The position numbers were made by a program, and so were the translations under genes. A stretch of DNA of 64,000 bases from CBDDGJ01 sp965199285 (lineage in GTDB: Bacteria; Pseudomonadota; Alphaproteobacteria; RS24), in contig OZ240687.1 in assembly GCA_965199285.1 (NCBI GenBank), forward strand, positions 1,054,001 to 1,118,000, in the 5' to 3' direction. Under the pieces are notes generated by a model, which was given only the letters and a program-made list of their open reading frames with translations, was not told the origin of the DNA and ran no database searches. Below, piece by piece: positions 63,843 to 64,000 of the stretch; position 1 is the first letter of the stretch, and every line of letters begins with the position of its first letter.

Positions 63843-64000
63843 CTTATATCCTATCAATGTTGAGGGAATTGAATTGAAACCCATATTCAGCTTTAGCAAT
63901 ATTTACTATTACGAGTATATTAATACGGCTTAATTTTATGTAATAATAATATTTGCTTTCGAATCATCTTTATATATTAAGGTAATATAATTAGTCATTT
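63843..64000. other. A+T-rich upstream region of the acetolactate-synthase-like gene
   Basis: 158 bp, strongly A+T-rich from 63895 on. It should contain the minus-strand promoter for the two-gene unit ending at 60805. I cannot pick a convincing -35/-10 pair. No gene is visible to the window edge. Confidence 0.6.

Overview
The window looks like a chromosomal segment of a free-living, probably marine alphaproteobacterium of moderate GC. Several markers point to that class: CcrM with a C-terminal RAMA-like domain, a MipZ-type division ATPase, the rluD-rpoH pair, the ispH-thrB-rnhA run, a small aa3-oxidase subunit IV gene in front of a split-alpha transhydrogenase (pntAA-pntAB-pntB), and a tRNA-His with neither G-1 nor C73. 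I cannot place it lower than class; a SAR116-like lineage is only a guess.

Layout. 1-900: start of an M48 metalloprotease gene, tRNA-Arg(CCT) and a cytochrome c. 960-2000: a 57-bp tandem array, a structured RNA and a small membrane protein. 2-12.8 kb: ybbP/ybbA-like ABC transporter, TesA-like esterase, aldo/keto reductase, PhhB, RmuC, def-fmt, a pentapeptide-repeat membrane protein and truA. 13-21.7 kb: SDR, cysNC/cysD sulfate activation, gamma-carbonic anhydrase, CDP-alcohol transferase, nitronate monooxygenase, rpoH, rluD. 22-30.6 kb: panC, aldehyde dehydrogenase/SDR pair, mipZ, a SPOR-containing D,D-carboxypeptidase, clpS-clpA. 30.6-38.9 kb: a HAD-dinB-RidA-acyltransferase-HIT run, the transhydrogenase operon, a formylglutamate amidohydrolase relative and rpmJ. 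39-42.8 kb: an accessory patch with a CI/LexA-like repressor facing a Cro-like gene and a DnaA-domain-IV protein, a broken thermonuclease gene and two structured RNAs. 42.8-52.6 kb: rnhA, thrB, ispH, a lipoprotein, a tandem glycine riboswitch, gcvT-H-PA-PB, rnhB and ccrM. 53-64 kb: HD protein, N-acyl-D-amino-acid deacylase and GntP-type permease; lipid A acyltransferase; tRNA-His; iron-type ABC permease; aldehyde dehydrogenase and acetolactate-synthase-like enzyme.

The most interesting content lies between genes. Six intergenic elements (about 1.48, 13.2, 22.0, 42.2, 42.6 and 52.6 kb) share one RNA architecture: a promoter, 5' hairpins, a long-range helix P1, and a second helix P2 that crosses P1 to make a pseudoknot. 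Inside is a P3 helix with an A-rich internal loop and a 3-bp hairpin, and a hairpin abutting P2 follows. P1 differs almost completely in sequence between copies yet stays paired, and P2 and the inner hairpin also change on both sides. Two copies precede paralogous small single-pass membrane proteins, two precede a thermonuclease gene, and two are longer, carry a second module and have no evident downstream gene. I do not recognise this RNA as a known family.

A second repeat family, a 57-bp palindrome-ended unit, occurs as a six-copy array, as a shortened copy beside truA, and as an insertion that breaks the thermonuclease gene. Two of these sites carry a 35-nt copy of the truA 3' end. A third family of hairpin mosaics fills much of the other intergenic space. 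All comparisons were made by eye; no folding or database search was run.
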